DNA from: Phreatobacter sp.
GTDB taxonomy: Bacteria > Pseudomonadota > Alphaproteobacteria > Rhizobiales > Phreatobacteraceae
Assembly: GCF_030691135.1 (NCBI RefSeq)
Contig: NZ_JAUYFA010000015.1
Span: forward strand, 1 to 59,164
DNA: 59,164 nucleotides
Direction of reading: 5' to 3'
A program made the position numbers and the translations under genes. The notes below the pieces were generated by a model. The model had not been told where the DNA came from and did not search any database. It was given only the letters and a program-made list of their open reading frames with translations. The stretch's first letter is position 1. Every line of letters starts with the position of its first letter. Positions 43,913 through 51,356 of this stretch are shown one piece after another.

Positions 43913-44752
43913 GTTGATGACCCTCCAGCTGGTCATCAATTTACTCCAACATTTCAGTCTATCCAAACGGTAAAACGTCTATTTACTGCATATAATTCTA
44001 TGCGTCTGCGTAGACGTTATTAGATGTTGCTAGAAGATGTGAGGCTGCGACATAAGATCAGCGCTTCGGTTGATGGCGTTTTGGCGGATGGCCATGGGCT
44101 TGAGGCGAGCGGCTGATGCGCCTGGTTTGACAGGGGCGGACAGGTCGCCGGTTCGGGGTGCGCCGGATGGCGAAGGCTGGGGCGCTGGTTCGGCTGGGCC
44201 GCGCGAAAAGCAAGGCGGAAAGCTTCACCGGAATCGAAAATCGACCCCGGTATGTGAACGAAGACCCGCGCTGCGCTGATGGCGACGCCGTGGGGAGGGC
44301 CGGGTGCCTGTCGCGCGCATTGGCGGCGGGCGGTTCTCGCACCACTATCGGGCGGGCTTCGGCGGAGGCTGGCGACGTGACGCGACGGCGAGCCTGCCGA
44401 AGCCCATCCGCGAGCGCGGCGATGGCTGAAGCAGGCCAGCGCCAGCCCGGCGGCATGGCGGTTGACGGGGCTAGGACGCGCCGTGGCGGGCGCAACCGTG
44501 GCAGGCTGTTCCACTTACCGATCGAATGCCATGCGCCCGCCACGCGCCGCTCCTGCGAAGCTGGCGAGCGATGGGGCAAGCGGGCGGATAGCCATGGCTG
44601 GAACGAAAGCGCGGCGATCAAATGGTTCGTTATGGGTGTGCTTCGAACGAACTGGCATCACACCCGGCGCAATCGGTTCGATATGGCCGACTTGACAATT
44701 CAAAACGAACCGATAAAAAGCGAACTATTCTAATCGTACTGAGAGGTTCGCC
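43913..44752. other. Long non-coding interval between the five-gene operon and the recombinase
   Basis: Frames on both strands here are Arg/Ala/Pro-rich, lack ribosome binding sites and show no recognisable motif. I call no gene. The interval contains nested inverted repeats at its left end and the GTTCG array at its right end, so at least parts are regulatory. Confidence 0.6.
43974..44018. promoter_or_regulatory. Nested inverted repeats upstream of the five-gene operon
   Basis: Outer arms AACGTCTA (43974-43981) and TAGACGTT (44011-44018) pair perfectly across 29 bases. Inside them GCATA and TATGC (43988-44003) pair across 6 bases. The core is AT-rich and lies 60-110 bases upstream of the first gene on the minus strand. 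A regulator-binding promoter region is the simplest reading. Confidence 0.5.
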
Positions 44753-44763
44753 ATGTTCGTTCG
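44624..44763. repeat. Dense GTTCG/CGAAC array in front of the serine recombinase
   Basis: Nine copies of GTTCG or its complement CGAAC begin at 44625, 44644, 44648, 44676 (within GGTTCG), 44706, 44721, 44746, 44755 and 44759, reaching into the first codons of the recombinase. A 12-base string GGTTCGNTATGG is repeated at 44624 and 44675. A possible -35 TTGACA lies at 44692. The set looks like binding sites (operator or res-like site) of the recombinase. Confidence 0.6.
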
Positions 44764-45379
44764 CGCCTATCTCCGCGCCTCCACCGATGAGCAGGACGCC
44801 AGCCGGGCGCGAGCCGACCTTGACCGCTTCGCATCCGAGCGCGGCTTGGCCGTCGCGGCGTGGTACGTCGAGAACGAAAGTGGCGCGAAACTGAAGCGCC
44901 CCGAACTGTTCCGGCTACTTTCGGACGCCAAGCCCGGCGACGTGCTCTTGATCGAACAGGTGGACCGGCTGTCGCGTCTGAACGCGGCGGATTGGGAGCG
45001 GCTGAAGCGCGAGCTACGCGAACGTCAAGTGCGCGTGGTGGCGCTGGACCTGCCGACCTCTTGGATGATGGCCGGCAAGGATCATGACGCCTTCACGGCG
45101 CGCATGTTCGACGCCATCAACGGCATGATGCTGGACATGCTCGCGGCCGTGGCGCGCAAGGACTACGAAGACCGCAGACGGCGGCAATCGCAGGGCATCG
45201 CCAAGGCCAAGGCGAACGGCTCCTATCGCGGCCGGAAGGAAGACGCCGACCGCAACGCGGGCATCATGGCCATGCTGAAGCGTGGCGTGCCGTGGTCGCA
45301 GATCGTGGCGTCAACCGGCGCGTCGCGGTCGACACTGGCGCGGCTGGCGAAGCGCGCCGTGACGTCAGCCGCTCGGTGA
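44753..45379 (+). CDS. Serine recombinase, resolvase/invertase family
   Basis: The product is 208 residues. The N-terminal catalytic domain has the nucleophile S10 in YLRASTDEQDA, with LIEQVDRLSRLNAADWERL and GMMLDMLAAVARKDYEDRRRRQSQGIAKAKANG (long helix E, about residues 115-150). A C-terminal HTH (VPWSQIVASTGASRSTLARL) completes a full-length resolvase. Catalytic Arg residues around DRLSR are present. It may act on the GTTCG array upstream, either to resolve or to regulate. It is the second recombinase on the island. Confidence 0.93.
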   Translation: MFVRAYLRASTDEQDASRARADLDRFASERGLAVAAWYVENESGAKLKRPELFRLLSDAKPGDVLLIEQVDRLSRLNAADWERLKRELRERQVRVVALDLPTSWMMAGKDHDAFTARMFDAINGMMLDMLAAVARKDYEDRRRRQSQGIAKAKANGSYRGRKEDADRNAGIMAMLKRGVPWSQIVASTGASRSTLARLAKRAVTSAAR

Positions 45380-45455
45380 CGATAGCGAAAATCGTTGCAT
45401 GAACGCGACGCGACGGAACGATTTACGCTTTTTTCGCTTATTACGGATATTACAC

Positions 45456-45484
45456 TTGTGACGCTTGTCGGTGCGGTTTATATG
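45456..45484 (+). promoter_or_regulatory. Sigma70-like promoter of the toxin-antitoxin genes
   Basis: TTGTGA (45456-45461) and TATATG (45479-45484) are separated by 17 bases and lie 35 bases upstream of the antitoxin ATG. GAGGGAG follows as the ribosome binding site. Confidence 0.55.
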
Positions 45485-45519
45485 CGGTGCAACGAAGCAC
45501 AAAAAGAGGGAGACAGAAT

Positions 45520-45975
45520 ATGGCGAACTCAGCCCTTGCAGCCGATCTCACTCATCGGCTTCCGACACGCGAAGAAATCGAGAGCGCCGCTGAAGCAGCG
45601 ACGGCGCTTGCTCAAGCTAGGGAAGGCGATGGCCGGCTTGTCATCGCCAGCGCGGACGGTCGCGAGCTCCGCCTTGCGCCGGCCATCAGCGACATTCTAG
45701 TTGACCTATTGGGCCATGTGGCGCGCGGCGACATGGTGACGCTTGTTCCTACGAGTGCGATGCTGACGACACAGCAGGCGGCCGACATTCTGAACGTTTC
45801 GCGACCCTACCTCAGCAGTTTGTTGAAGAAGGGCGACATTCCGTTCATCCCGGTCGGCTCGCACCGTCGTGTCATGCATGCGGACTTGGTGGCCTACAAG
45901 GAACGGCGCGACGCAGTACGAAACGCTGCACTCGATGAGCTGGCGCGCCTCGGACAGGAGTTCGACGCGAGTTGA
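45520..45975 (+). CDS. Excisionase-type HTH protein, probable antitoxin
   Basis: The product is 151 residues. The N-terminal half is a short alpha/beta region (LRLAPAISDILVDLLGHV), and the C-terminal half is a MerR-like HTH_17 domain (TTQQAADILNVSRPYLSSLLKKGDI). It ends in a TTGA overlap with the PIN-domain gene. This order and overlap are typical of a toxin-antitoxin pair in which the first protein represses its own promoter. GAGGGAG precedes the ATG. Confidence 0.82.
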   Translation: MANSALAADLTHRLPTREEIESAAEAATALAQAREGDGRLVIASADGRELRLAPAISDILVDLLGHVARGDMVTLVPTSAMLTTQQAADILNVSRPYLSSLLKKGDIPFIPVGSHRRVMHADLVAYKERRDAVRNAALDELARLGQEFDAS

Positions 45976-46550
45976 AGCATATCGCCGATCGCTTTGTTGT
46001 CTTTCTGGATGCGAACGTCCTGTTTCCCTTCAGGAAACGGGACGTTCTCTTGCGCTTCTGCCAAGCCGGTCTGTTTCGCGCTCGTTGGATCCCAGAGATA
46101 CTAGACGAGTGGACGCGAAACCTTTTAGCGGAGAAGCCGCAATTGGCAGCAAGCATTCAGTCGCAGCTTGAGGCAATGCAGCGCGCTTTTCCAGAAGCGT
46201 GCGTGACTGGCTATGAGCCTCTAGTTGAAGGGCTAAAACTCCCCGATGCTAACGATCGGCACGTTCTAGCAGCCGCGATCCGCTGCGGCGCTCAACACAT
46301 CATCACTGAGAACCTGAAAGACTTCCCGGACGACGTGCTAAGCGAATTCGCGGTTGAAGCCATAGACGCCGATGAATTTCTTTCCCGAACGTTCGACCTC
46401 TATCCGGCGGCAGCGCTCGAAGCGTTGAAGACGATGCGCCAGACCTATCAAACCCCGCCCTTCACACAGTCTGAGTTCGTCTTCGATCTGACAGCCAAAG
46501 GAATGCCGAAGCTCGCCTCGCGCCTTCGGCCGGCGCGTTCGCTTCTGTGA
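45972..46550 (+). CDS. PIN-domain ribonuclease, probable toxin
   Basis: The product is 192 residues from a TTG start that overlaps the antitoxin stop. Acidic PIN residues are visible: D13 in VVFLDANVLFP, Glu/Asp in ILDEWTRNL, Asp in LPDANDRHVLAAAI and the last motif IITENLKDFP. It is expected to cut RNA when not held by the HTH protein. The pair probably stabilises the island. No SD can be seen apart from coupling to the preceding gene. Confidence 0.85.
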   Translation: MKHIADRFVVFLDANVLFPFRKRDVLLRFCQAGLFRARWIPEILDEWTRNLLAEKPQLAASIQSQLEAMQRAFPEACVTGYEPLVEGLKLPDANDRHVLAAAIRCGAQHIITENLKDFPDDVLSEFAVEAIDADEFLSRTFDLYPAAALEALKTMRQTYQTPPFTQSEFVFDLTAKGMPKLASRLRPARSLL

Positions 46551-46559
46551 GCGCGCCGC

Positions 46560-46964
46560 TTACTCTGTTGCCAAATCACTCGCTTCGACAGCTCTCCAAT
46601 AGGCAAGCCGCGCATCGCGTTCCTCCAGCGCATACCGACGCGCTGCAATGAAAACCATCTTCTCGAATTCGGCCAGCTGTCCGACCTCGCGTTCGTCGAA
46701 CTCGGCAAGCTGCACGTCGGTGGGCCATACATACATCAATTGCTTCAGCGTCGGCCGCAGAATGGTTCCCGACAGATAGCCCCGCCGATTTTTCAGATAC
46801 TCGGCGCGCGCTTTCTCTTTGTCAGCGTCGTAGCGATCCAGCGCCGCATTGATCGCTTGTGCATATGCCAGCCAGGCAGAATTCCGAACCTCTGATGTGC
46901 GATCGTCAAATTGCGGATCGTGAAGCAATGAACAGGTCGCATCGAACAGGGACAATGGAGGCAT
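46560..46964 (-). CDS. Hypothetical protein
   Basis: The product is 134 residues, rich in charged and aromatic residues and mostly helical (AYAQAINAALDRYDADKEKARAEYLKN, positions 33-59). No family recognised, no signal or membrane helix. The start lacks a clear ribosome binding site. It converges on the PIN gene with 9 bases between stops. Codon use is like the adjacent toxin-antitoxin genes, which supports it being real. Confidence 0.6.
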   Translation of the reverse strand: MPPLSLFDATCSLLHDPQFDDRTSEVRNSAWLAYAQAINAALDRYDADKEKARAEYLKNRRGYLSGTILRPTLKQLMYVWPTDVQLAEFDEREVGQLAEFEKMVFIAARRYALEERDARLAYWRAVEASDLATE

Positions 46965-47627
46965 GCCGGTAACCGCGTTGTTTCGGGATCGGGCCGAAGG
47001 CTAAGTCGATTCTCGATTGAGTGGGATAAGCGCCGCATCTGCTATCCCACGCTTTAGCCGTGCGTCGTGGCAAATTTCTCCGCTCCAGCCGTTCCGGAAA
47101 GGCGCACGGTGGGAAGGCCGGGCCGACGAAGGGCTATCACAGTTCGCGCCAGGAGATGGATCGGCGGGGGCGCTGAAGCTCACGCCGGGCGCGGATCGCG
47201 CATCAGACCGTCGGCCATCTTCGGTTGAGAAAACCGCCTTTGCGCATTGTGCCCGAAGGCCCCTCCCAATTCGATCAATCCGACCGAACCGCCATCGCGC
47301 TCGCGCGCGAGGGCTATCAACCCGCGACCCGTGATCAAGCGTCCCGTCCGAGCGCCGACGCGCTGATACGCCATCGGTCAAGCTTCCTTCACGGCCATGG
47401 GGTTCGGCGACTACCCACCGGCGAAATCCTGATGATCCTGATACGCGCACACGGACACAAAACCATTTGTACGCTTTCTCTCCTTATCTGCCTTTCACTC
47501 CCGGCATCCGCTCACGCCCGCGTATCAGGATCATCAGAACGCAGCGCCGAAGACGTTCATGGCCGCCCATGCAGAGGCCCGCCCGGCATGGCCGGATGGG
47601 GCGCCAAGCGTGAAGCTTCCTTGCCTG
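46965..47627. other. Gene-free interval with a large inverted repeat
   Basis: Frames across these 663 bases are Arg/Ser-rich without motifs or ribosome binding sites, so none is called. The main structure is the 19-base inverted repeat at 47429-47537, downstream of the primase-polymerase gene. Confidence 0.55.
47429..47537. repeat. Perfect 19-base inverted repeat flanking 71 bases
   Basis: Arms at 47429-47447 (CTGATGATCCTGATACGCG) and 47519-47537 are exact reverse complements. The 71-base centre is pyrimidine-rich on the plus strand. It could be a replication or transfer structure, a termination structure for the primase operon, or a minimal mobile repeat; sequence alone does not decide. Confidence 0.75.
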
Positions 47628-50012
47628 CTAGTCCTTTGCGCGGCGCGGGCCGTTCATCAGCCGTGCCAGTTCCTGCTTGCGCCGTTCCTCATCCTCGCGG
47701 CGCTTGGCGAACTGGACCGCAACGGCCGCGCTCACGCGCCACGCGCGGTTTTCCGGCCCGGCCGCTTCCGGCTCCAGCCATCCGCCCGCGACCAACGGTC
47801 CAAGCGCGCGGCCGATGTCGAAGGTGGAGAGCCCGCGAAGGCACGCGACGTTCGCCATGGCTTCGCCGGCCGTGAAGCGCCCGCCGTTGCGGGTAAGAAC
47901 CCATGAACCGATCTTGCGCAGCCGGTCGGTTCCCGCAACGTGCTCCGCGAAGCCGTAGAACTCGAAAGCGTGCGGCATGATGAAGTCTGCGAACAGGCGT
48001 TCGACGCGCGCCGCCGTCTCGGCAGGCACGCGGTCCGCCATCCAGCCATCGGGCTCAAGCCCGTCCGCGACGTGGAAAAGCAGTGCGAAGGTGCCGAACA
48101 GCCCGTCGAGCTTCCCGACGAATTGGGCGAACCCCGGCAACGCCGTCTCTGCCGCCCCTTGTAGGTCATGCGTTCGCTGGCGGAACCGCTCCATGACCGC
48201 TAGCGCCTTGTTATCGAAGGTGAACTCCATTGGCGCGACCGACGCCGCTTGCTCCACCATGGCCGCGAAGCCGTCCGGCGGCACGGGCCGGTCATCGGCC
48301 ACTCGTCCTGGCCCGACGAAAACCGGAACGAAGCGCTGCAACAGGCCGTCCGATTGGAGCCCCTGAAGCTCGGCAAGCCGGTCCGGCTGAATGCCGCCGA
48401 TGATCGAAACCGACAGGTTCGCGACGCTGATGGTTCCGCGCCCCACGCGGTCCACCATGAAGGGCGATCCGTTGAACGCCTCCAGCCAGAACGCCCGATC
48501 CGCCATGGACGCGCGCCCGCTGGCGTATTTCTCCATGCCGCCGATCCAGCCGGCGATTTCATCCCGCTTCACCAAGACGCCGCGATCCTGCCGCGCAAGG
48601 ATCGCCGCGAGCGCCTCGCTTGTCGTGTCGCCAGCGATGAAGCGTTCCGGTTCAGGCGGCTTCGGTTGGCCGTCCGGGACGCGGGCGCACTCGGCTTCCC
48701 ACGCCCGGCGGCGGCGCGCCTGAAGATGCTCCAGCGGCGCGAGCGCCGCGTTGATGATCGGCGTCTTCTTGCTGGACGGCGGCCCCGCCAAGAGCGTCCA
48801 GAGGCGCGGGCTCCCGCGCCAGCCGCCGTGCCGCATCAGGCGGAGCGACATGCGATGGTCGACCGCGCCGGACAGCGCCGCGAGCGCCGCCATGGCGAGC
48901 GCGTTGGTGCACGCGCCCATGACGCGGCCTTGCCCGATCGCGAACCGCTCAATTGTCGGCGGCAAGATACCGGCCGGAACGTCCGGCACGATGAAGTCAC
49001 GCCACGGATCGAATAGGGGCGCGGGCTGCGGCGTATCAACCGTCACCGTGTCGCCGAAGCCGGCCGCGAGCGCTTCCATCGACTTCACGGCGGGCGGGTT
49101 TTGGCCATAGGTGAAGGCATTGGCGACCTTGGCGGCAAGCCCGGCGTCATCCCAAGGCGGGGAGCATCGCGCGTTCCAGTGCTCGCGCATGAGGTCCAGC
49201 GCGGTCGGTTCCGTCAGTCCCATGTCGCGCAGCACACACGCCACCTTGTAGGTGGCCGCGTCGCCACCTTGCCCTTCGACGGCCGGCGGTGCGTTCGCGA
49301 GCCAATCGCGGGCGCGGGCCAGATCGGCGGGCGCGTCCTGTTCGGCGGCCGGCGGCGCGTCGCTGCGCTCGCGCGGCTGGCCGCATCGCAGGATCAGGCT
49401 TTCCGGGGCGACGGCGGCGGGCAGATTGGCCGCGATCTCATAGGGGCCGGCATAGCCCTTCTTGCCGCCGGGGTCTGCAAAGTATGAGCCTGGGCCGACG
49501 ACGTAGCCCCCGCCCGAACGGATATCGACGCCCGGCGCGATCCGGTCGACCGATTGCGCTACGTCCGGCCCGGTAAGATACAGGTGCAACCCGCCACCGG
49601 GCGTCTTGACGGTGAATGTCTCGGGTAAGCCAAGCGTCTTCAGTGCCTCAAGACCTCCCTTCGCCGCGTCCACGTCTACCACTATCAGGCCAGCGCCTGC
49701 CGCGACGCCGTAGTTCATCGCCGGATCGGCTGCGAACCAAGCGCGGATCGTTGCAGCATCAGTTGTGGCGCGCGTGACGCCAGCGACGCCCTTGGGCGGC
49801 TCCTTTGATCCGGGCAGGAGCGGAAAGACCCGGAAGCCGTGAGCCGCCATTTCGAGCGCCAGCGCAAGCCGTCTAGTCGTATCGTCGGCGCGGTCGTTGC
49901 GAGGGGCGATCCCCGATGGGGCTTCATCCCATAGGCTCGCGTCCTGATAGCCGGCAGCGACGCCTAGCGCGCTTTCGGGAAAGACCCGATCAAGGAAGTT
50001 CTCAGCAGCCAT
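47628..50012 (-). CDS. Primase-polymerase with DUF3987 helicase-like domain
   Basis: The product is 794 residues from the ATG at 50012 (AAGG 8 bases upstream). A bifunctional DNA primase/polymerase domain spans about residues 45-215 with GFRVFPLLPGSKEPPKG, the metal-binding DVD at 113-115 and TPGGGLHLYL. A DUF3987 domain fills about 350-760, with a P-loop-like GPPSSKKTPIINAAL near 405 and KRDEIAGWIGGMEKY. Proteins of this build initiate replication of satellites and plasmids. A longer frame to 50231 overlaps small upstream genes and is discounted. It is the last gene of a coupled minus-strand unit led by an HTH gene. Confidence 0.9.
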   Translation of the reverse strand: MAAENFLDRVFPESALGVAAGYQDASLWDEAPSGIAPRNDRADDTTRRLALALEMAAHGFRVFPLLPGSKEPPKGVAGVTRATTDAATIRAWFAADPAMNYGVAAGAGLIVVDVDAAKGGLEALKTLGLPETFTVKTPGGGLHLYLTGPDVAQSVDRIAPGVDIRSGGGYVVGPGSYFADPGGKKGYAGPYEIAANLPAAVAPESLILRCGQPRERSDAPPAAEQDAPADLARARDWLANAPPAVEGQGGDAATYKVACVLRDMGLTEPTALDLMREHWNARCSPPWDDAGLAAKVANAFTYGQNPPAVKSMEALAAGFGDTVTVDTPQPAPLFDPWRDFIVPDVPAGILPPTIERFAIGQGRVMGACTNALAMAALAALSGAVDHRMSLRLMRHGGWRGSPRLWTLLAGPPSSKKTPIINAALAPLEHLQARRRRAWEAECARVPDGQPKPPEPERFIAGDTTSEALAAILARQDRGVLVKRDEIAGWIGGMEKYASGRASMADRAFWLEAFNGSPFMVDRVGRGTISVANLSVSIIGGIQPDRLAELQGLQSDGLLQRFVPVFVGPGRVADDRPVPPDGFAAMVEQAASVAPMEFTFDNKALAVMERFRQRTHDLQGAAETALPGFAQFVGKLDGLFGTFALLFHVADGLEPDGWMADRVPAETAARVERLFADFIMPHAFEFYGFAEHVAGTDRLRKIGSWVLTRNGGRFTAGEAMANVACLRGLSTFDIGRALGPLVAGGWLEPEAAGPENRAWRVSAAVAVQFAKRREDEERRKQELARLMNGPRRAKD

Positions 50013-50241
50013 GACGACCGCCTTTGCGGCCAGCGGCGACTTGCGAGGCTGACGGCGGGCCGGTCGGTCGATGGGCAGGGGCGACAACGGATCCGGCTGG
50101 CGCATCTTCGGGAGTGGTCGACGCGGCTGGCGGCCGGGTGGTGCCGGGCTCACTGACGACGACCTGAAGCTCGCCGAGCAGGGGGTCGTGGATGACTGTG
50201 ACAATCGACTTGCCGTTGAACTGGCGTGCATGGTTCGGCAT
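50002..50241 (-). CDS. Small hypothetical protein upstream of the primase
   Basis: The product is 79 residues starting MPNHARQFNGKSIVTVIHDP, with a short beta-like start and a Pro/Ala-rich, basic tail. The ATG at 50241 has AGGAG 8 bases upstream. Its 3' end overlaps the primase start by 11 bases, so the two are coupled. No family recognised. Confidence 0.65.
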   Translation of the reverse strand: MPNHARQFNGKSIVTVIHDPLLGELQVVVSEPGTTRPPAASTTPEDAPAGSVVAPAHRPTGPPSASQVAAGRKGGRHGC

Positions 50242-50317
50242 GTTGAGGGCTCCTAGGGCGTGACCTGCCAGTCGCGCCGGTGTGATTGAAAATGTCTGTG
50301 AGAGTCGCGGCCTCGCC

Positions 50318-50542
50318 TTACCCGGCGGGGCCGTCGTCATCTTCGTCCGCCACGCCATGAACCGGCCGCGCCCCGAACCGGAGCAACGCTTCATCCGATG
50401 CTGCGTAGAGCGCTTCGCCCGGAGCGACAGGACGGCCGCCGCCAGAGACTGGCGCAACCCATATGCGCCGGTAGCGCTTCCCGCCCGCACGCCATACGAC
50501 AGCCCAAAGCCGCCCGGTCAGGTGTTCAAGCTTCCGGGCCAT
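50318..50542 (-). CDS. Small hypothetical protein
   Basis: The product is 74 residues, with a basic beta-rich core (LWAVVWRAGGKRYRRIWV) and an acidic end. It overlaps the preceding small gene by 17 bases. Not recognised. Support is operon position and a start inside the upstream gene. Confidence 0.55.
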   Translation of the reverse strand: MARKLEHLTGRLWAVVWRAGGKRYRRIWVAPVSGGGRPVAPGEALYAASDEALLRFGARPVHGVADEDDDGPAG

Positions 50543-50714
50543 CGTTGGTCTGTTCGGGTTCTGGATCGCCTTTAGGCCGCGCGTCCTTAGGTTCGGCCGG
50601 CGGCGAAACTGGCGCGAGCAACACAGAAGGCCAGTCCGGTCGGGTGTCACGAACGGCTGCAAGCCTTTGCAACGCGACCGCTTGCATGATGGTCGGCTTA
50701 GGCGGCGTGCGCAT
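50526..50714 (-). CDS. Small hypothetical protein overlapping the HTH gene
   Basis: The product is 62 residues starting MRTPPKPTIMQAVALQRLAA, with a Pro-rich, charged tail. GGAAGG lies 7 bases before the ATG at 50714, inside the end of the HTH gene. Not recognised. It is one of three small frames between the HTH and primase genes. Confidence 0.55.
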   Translation of the reverse strand: MRTPPKPTIMQAVALQRLAAVRDTRPDWPSVLLAPVSPPAEPKDARPKGDPEPEQTNDGPEA

Positions 50715-50940
50715 CGGCCGCCTTCCGGGCGGCTTCGGCCGTGTTCGAGGAAGTGCGGGCAGCAAGCCAGCGTTCGATAGCGTCGACTTCGTAAAGTACA
50801 ATCGTGCTGGACGGCTTCGTGAACGGCGGGCCGTCACCACGGCAGCGCCATTGGGCGAGTGCGGATTCGGAAATGCCGTAGCGCTCGGCCACGGCGCTCG
50901 GCCGCAAGTATCTCGGATTGGACGAAATTGACATGGGCAT
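50698..50940 (-). CDS. AlpA-like/excisionase-type HTH protein
   Basis: The product is 80 residues from the ATG at 50940 with GGAG about 8 bases upstream. An HTH_17 domain covers most of it (YLRPSAVAERYGISESALAQW, positions 10-30; VLYEVDAIERWLA). Such proteins serve as directionality factors for integrases and as activators in P4-like elements (AlpA). It opens the replication unit and is 150 bases from the right arm-type repeats, which fits a double role in excision and replication control. Confidence 0.78.
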   Translation of the reverse strand: MPMSISSNPRYLRPSAVAERYGISESALAQWRCRGDGPPFTKPSSTIVLYEVDAIERWLAARTSSNTAEAARKAADAHAA

Positions 50941-51085
50941 GGGGCAGTTCTCCGGCTTGCCGCGTGTTCCGCGGTGAAGCCGTAGCTTGCACGCATCTGC
51001 GTCGAGCAGAGAGGACGGGGGTTTTGTTCGGAAATTCACCCGCTGACGATGCACGGCGCTGCCGGGCGCTGACAATCCGGCGGTT

Positions 51086-51114
51086 GCTAAATGGTAGCTA
51101 GCCGTCAGCTACCA
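51086..51114. repeat. TGGTAGCT arm-site inverted pair at the right end
   Basis: GCTAAATGGTAGCTA (51086-51100) repeats the left-end string at 39268. TGGTAGCT (51092-51099) and AGCTACCA (51107-51114) form an inverted pair across 7 bases. This fits integrase arm binding at the right end. Confidence 0.65.
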
Positions 51115-51153
51115 AACCAAGTCGCCGTTATAAGTCATTGTTTTTGAAGGGTT

Positions 51154-51204
51154 AAATGGCGCGCCCGAAAGGATTCGAACCTCTGACCCCCAGATTCGTA
51201 GTCT
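51154..51204. repeat. Right attachment repeat, inside tRNA-Arg
   Basis: These 51 bases are identical to 39118-39168. The repeat covers the tRNA from its 3' CCA to the anticodon loop, so integration leaves the tRNA intact on this side. Confidence 0.93.
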
Positions 51205-51233
51205 GGTGCTCTATCCAGCTGAGCTACGGGCGC
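51157..51233 (-). tRNA. tRNA-Arg (anticodon ACG)
   Basis: The minus strand folds as a full cloverleaf of 77 bases including encoded CCA. The acceptor stem is GCGCCCG with CGGGCGC, the D arm is GCTCAGCTGGATAGAGC, the anticodon loop is CTACGAA with a CAGA/TCTG stem, and the T loop is GTTCGAATCC. It is the integration site of the island. Confidence 0.96.
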
Positions 51234-51356
51234 GCGCCGCATCCGAGGAACAATGTGCCTCTCGAACGGAGGCGGTCGGATACGCTGTTTCGAAACCGAT
51301 TGCAAGAGGGCCGGGGGCTGGATCGCGCCACGTCCGGGCAGGTCGGAAACCTGTGA

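Larger units (their letters stand above)
39118..51204. mobile_element. 12-kb genomic island integrated in tRNA-Arg, phage-satellite-like
   Basis: The element is bounded by identical 51-base direct repeats 12,036 bases apart. The right repeat is the 3' part of an intact tRNA-Arg on the minus strand. A tyrosine integrase lies just inside the left repeat. Inside are a serine recombinase, an HTH/PIN pair, an AlpA-like HTH gene leading a primase-polymerase/DUF3987 gene, and an operon of five unknown genes. No terminase, capsid, tail, conjugation or resistance genes were recognised. Integrase plus AlpA-like gene plus primase is the backbone seen in P4-like and PICI-like satellites; that identity is an inference. 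Confidence 0.88.

Noticed and set aside
44158-44733. A plus-strand frame of 191 codons before the recombinase
   Set aside because: Arg/Ala-rich, no ribosome binding site, no motif, and its end covers the GTTCG array and probable promoter.
47001-47450. A minus-strand frame of 149 codons
   Set aside because: Ser/Arg-rich without motif or ribosome binding site, and overlaps one arm of the inverted repeat.
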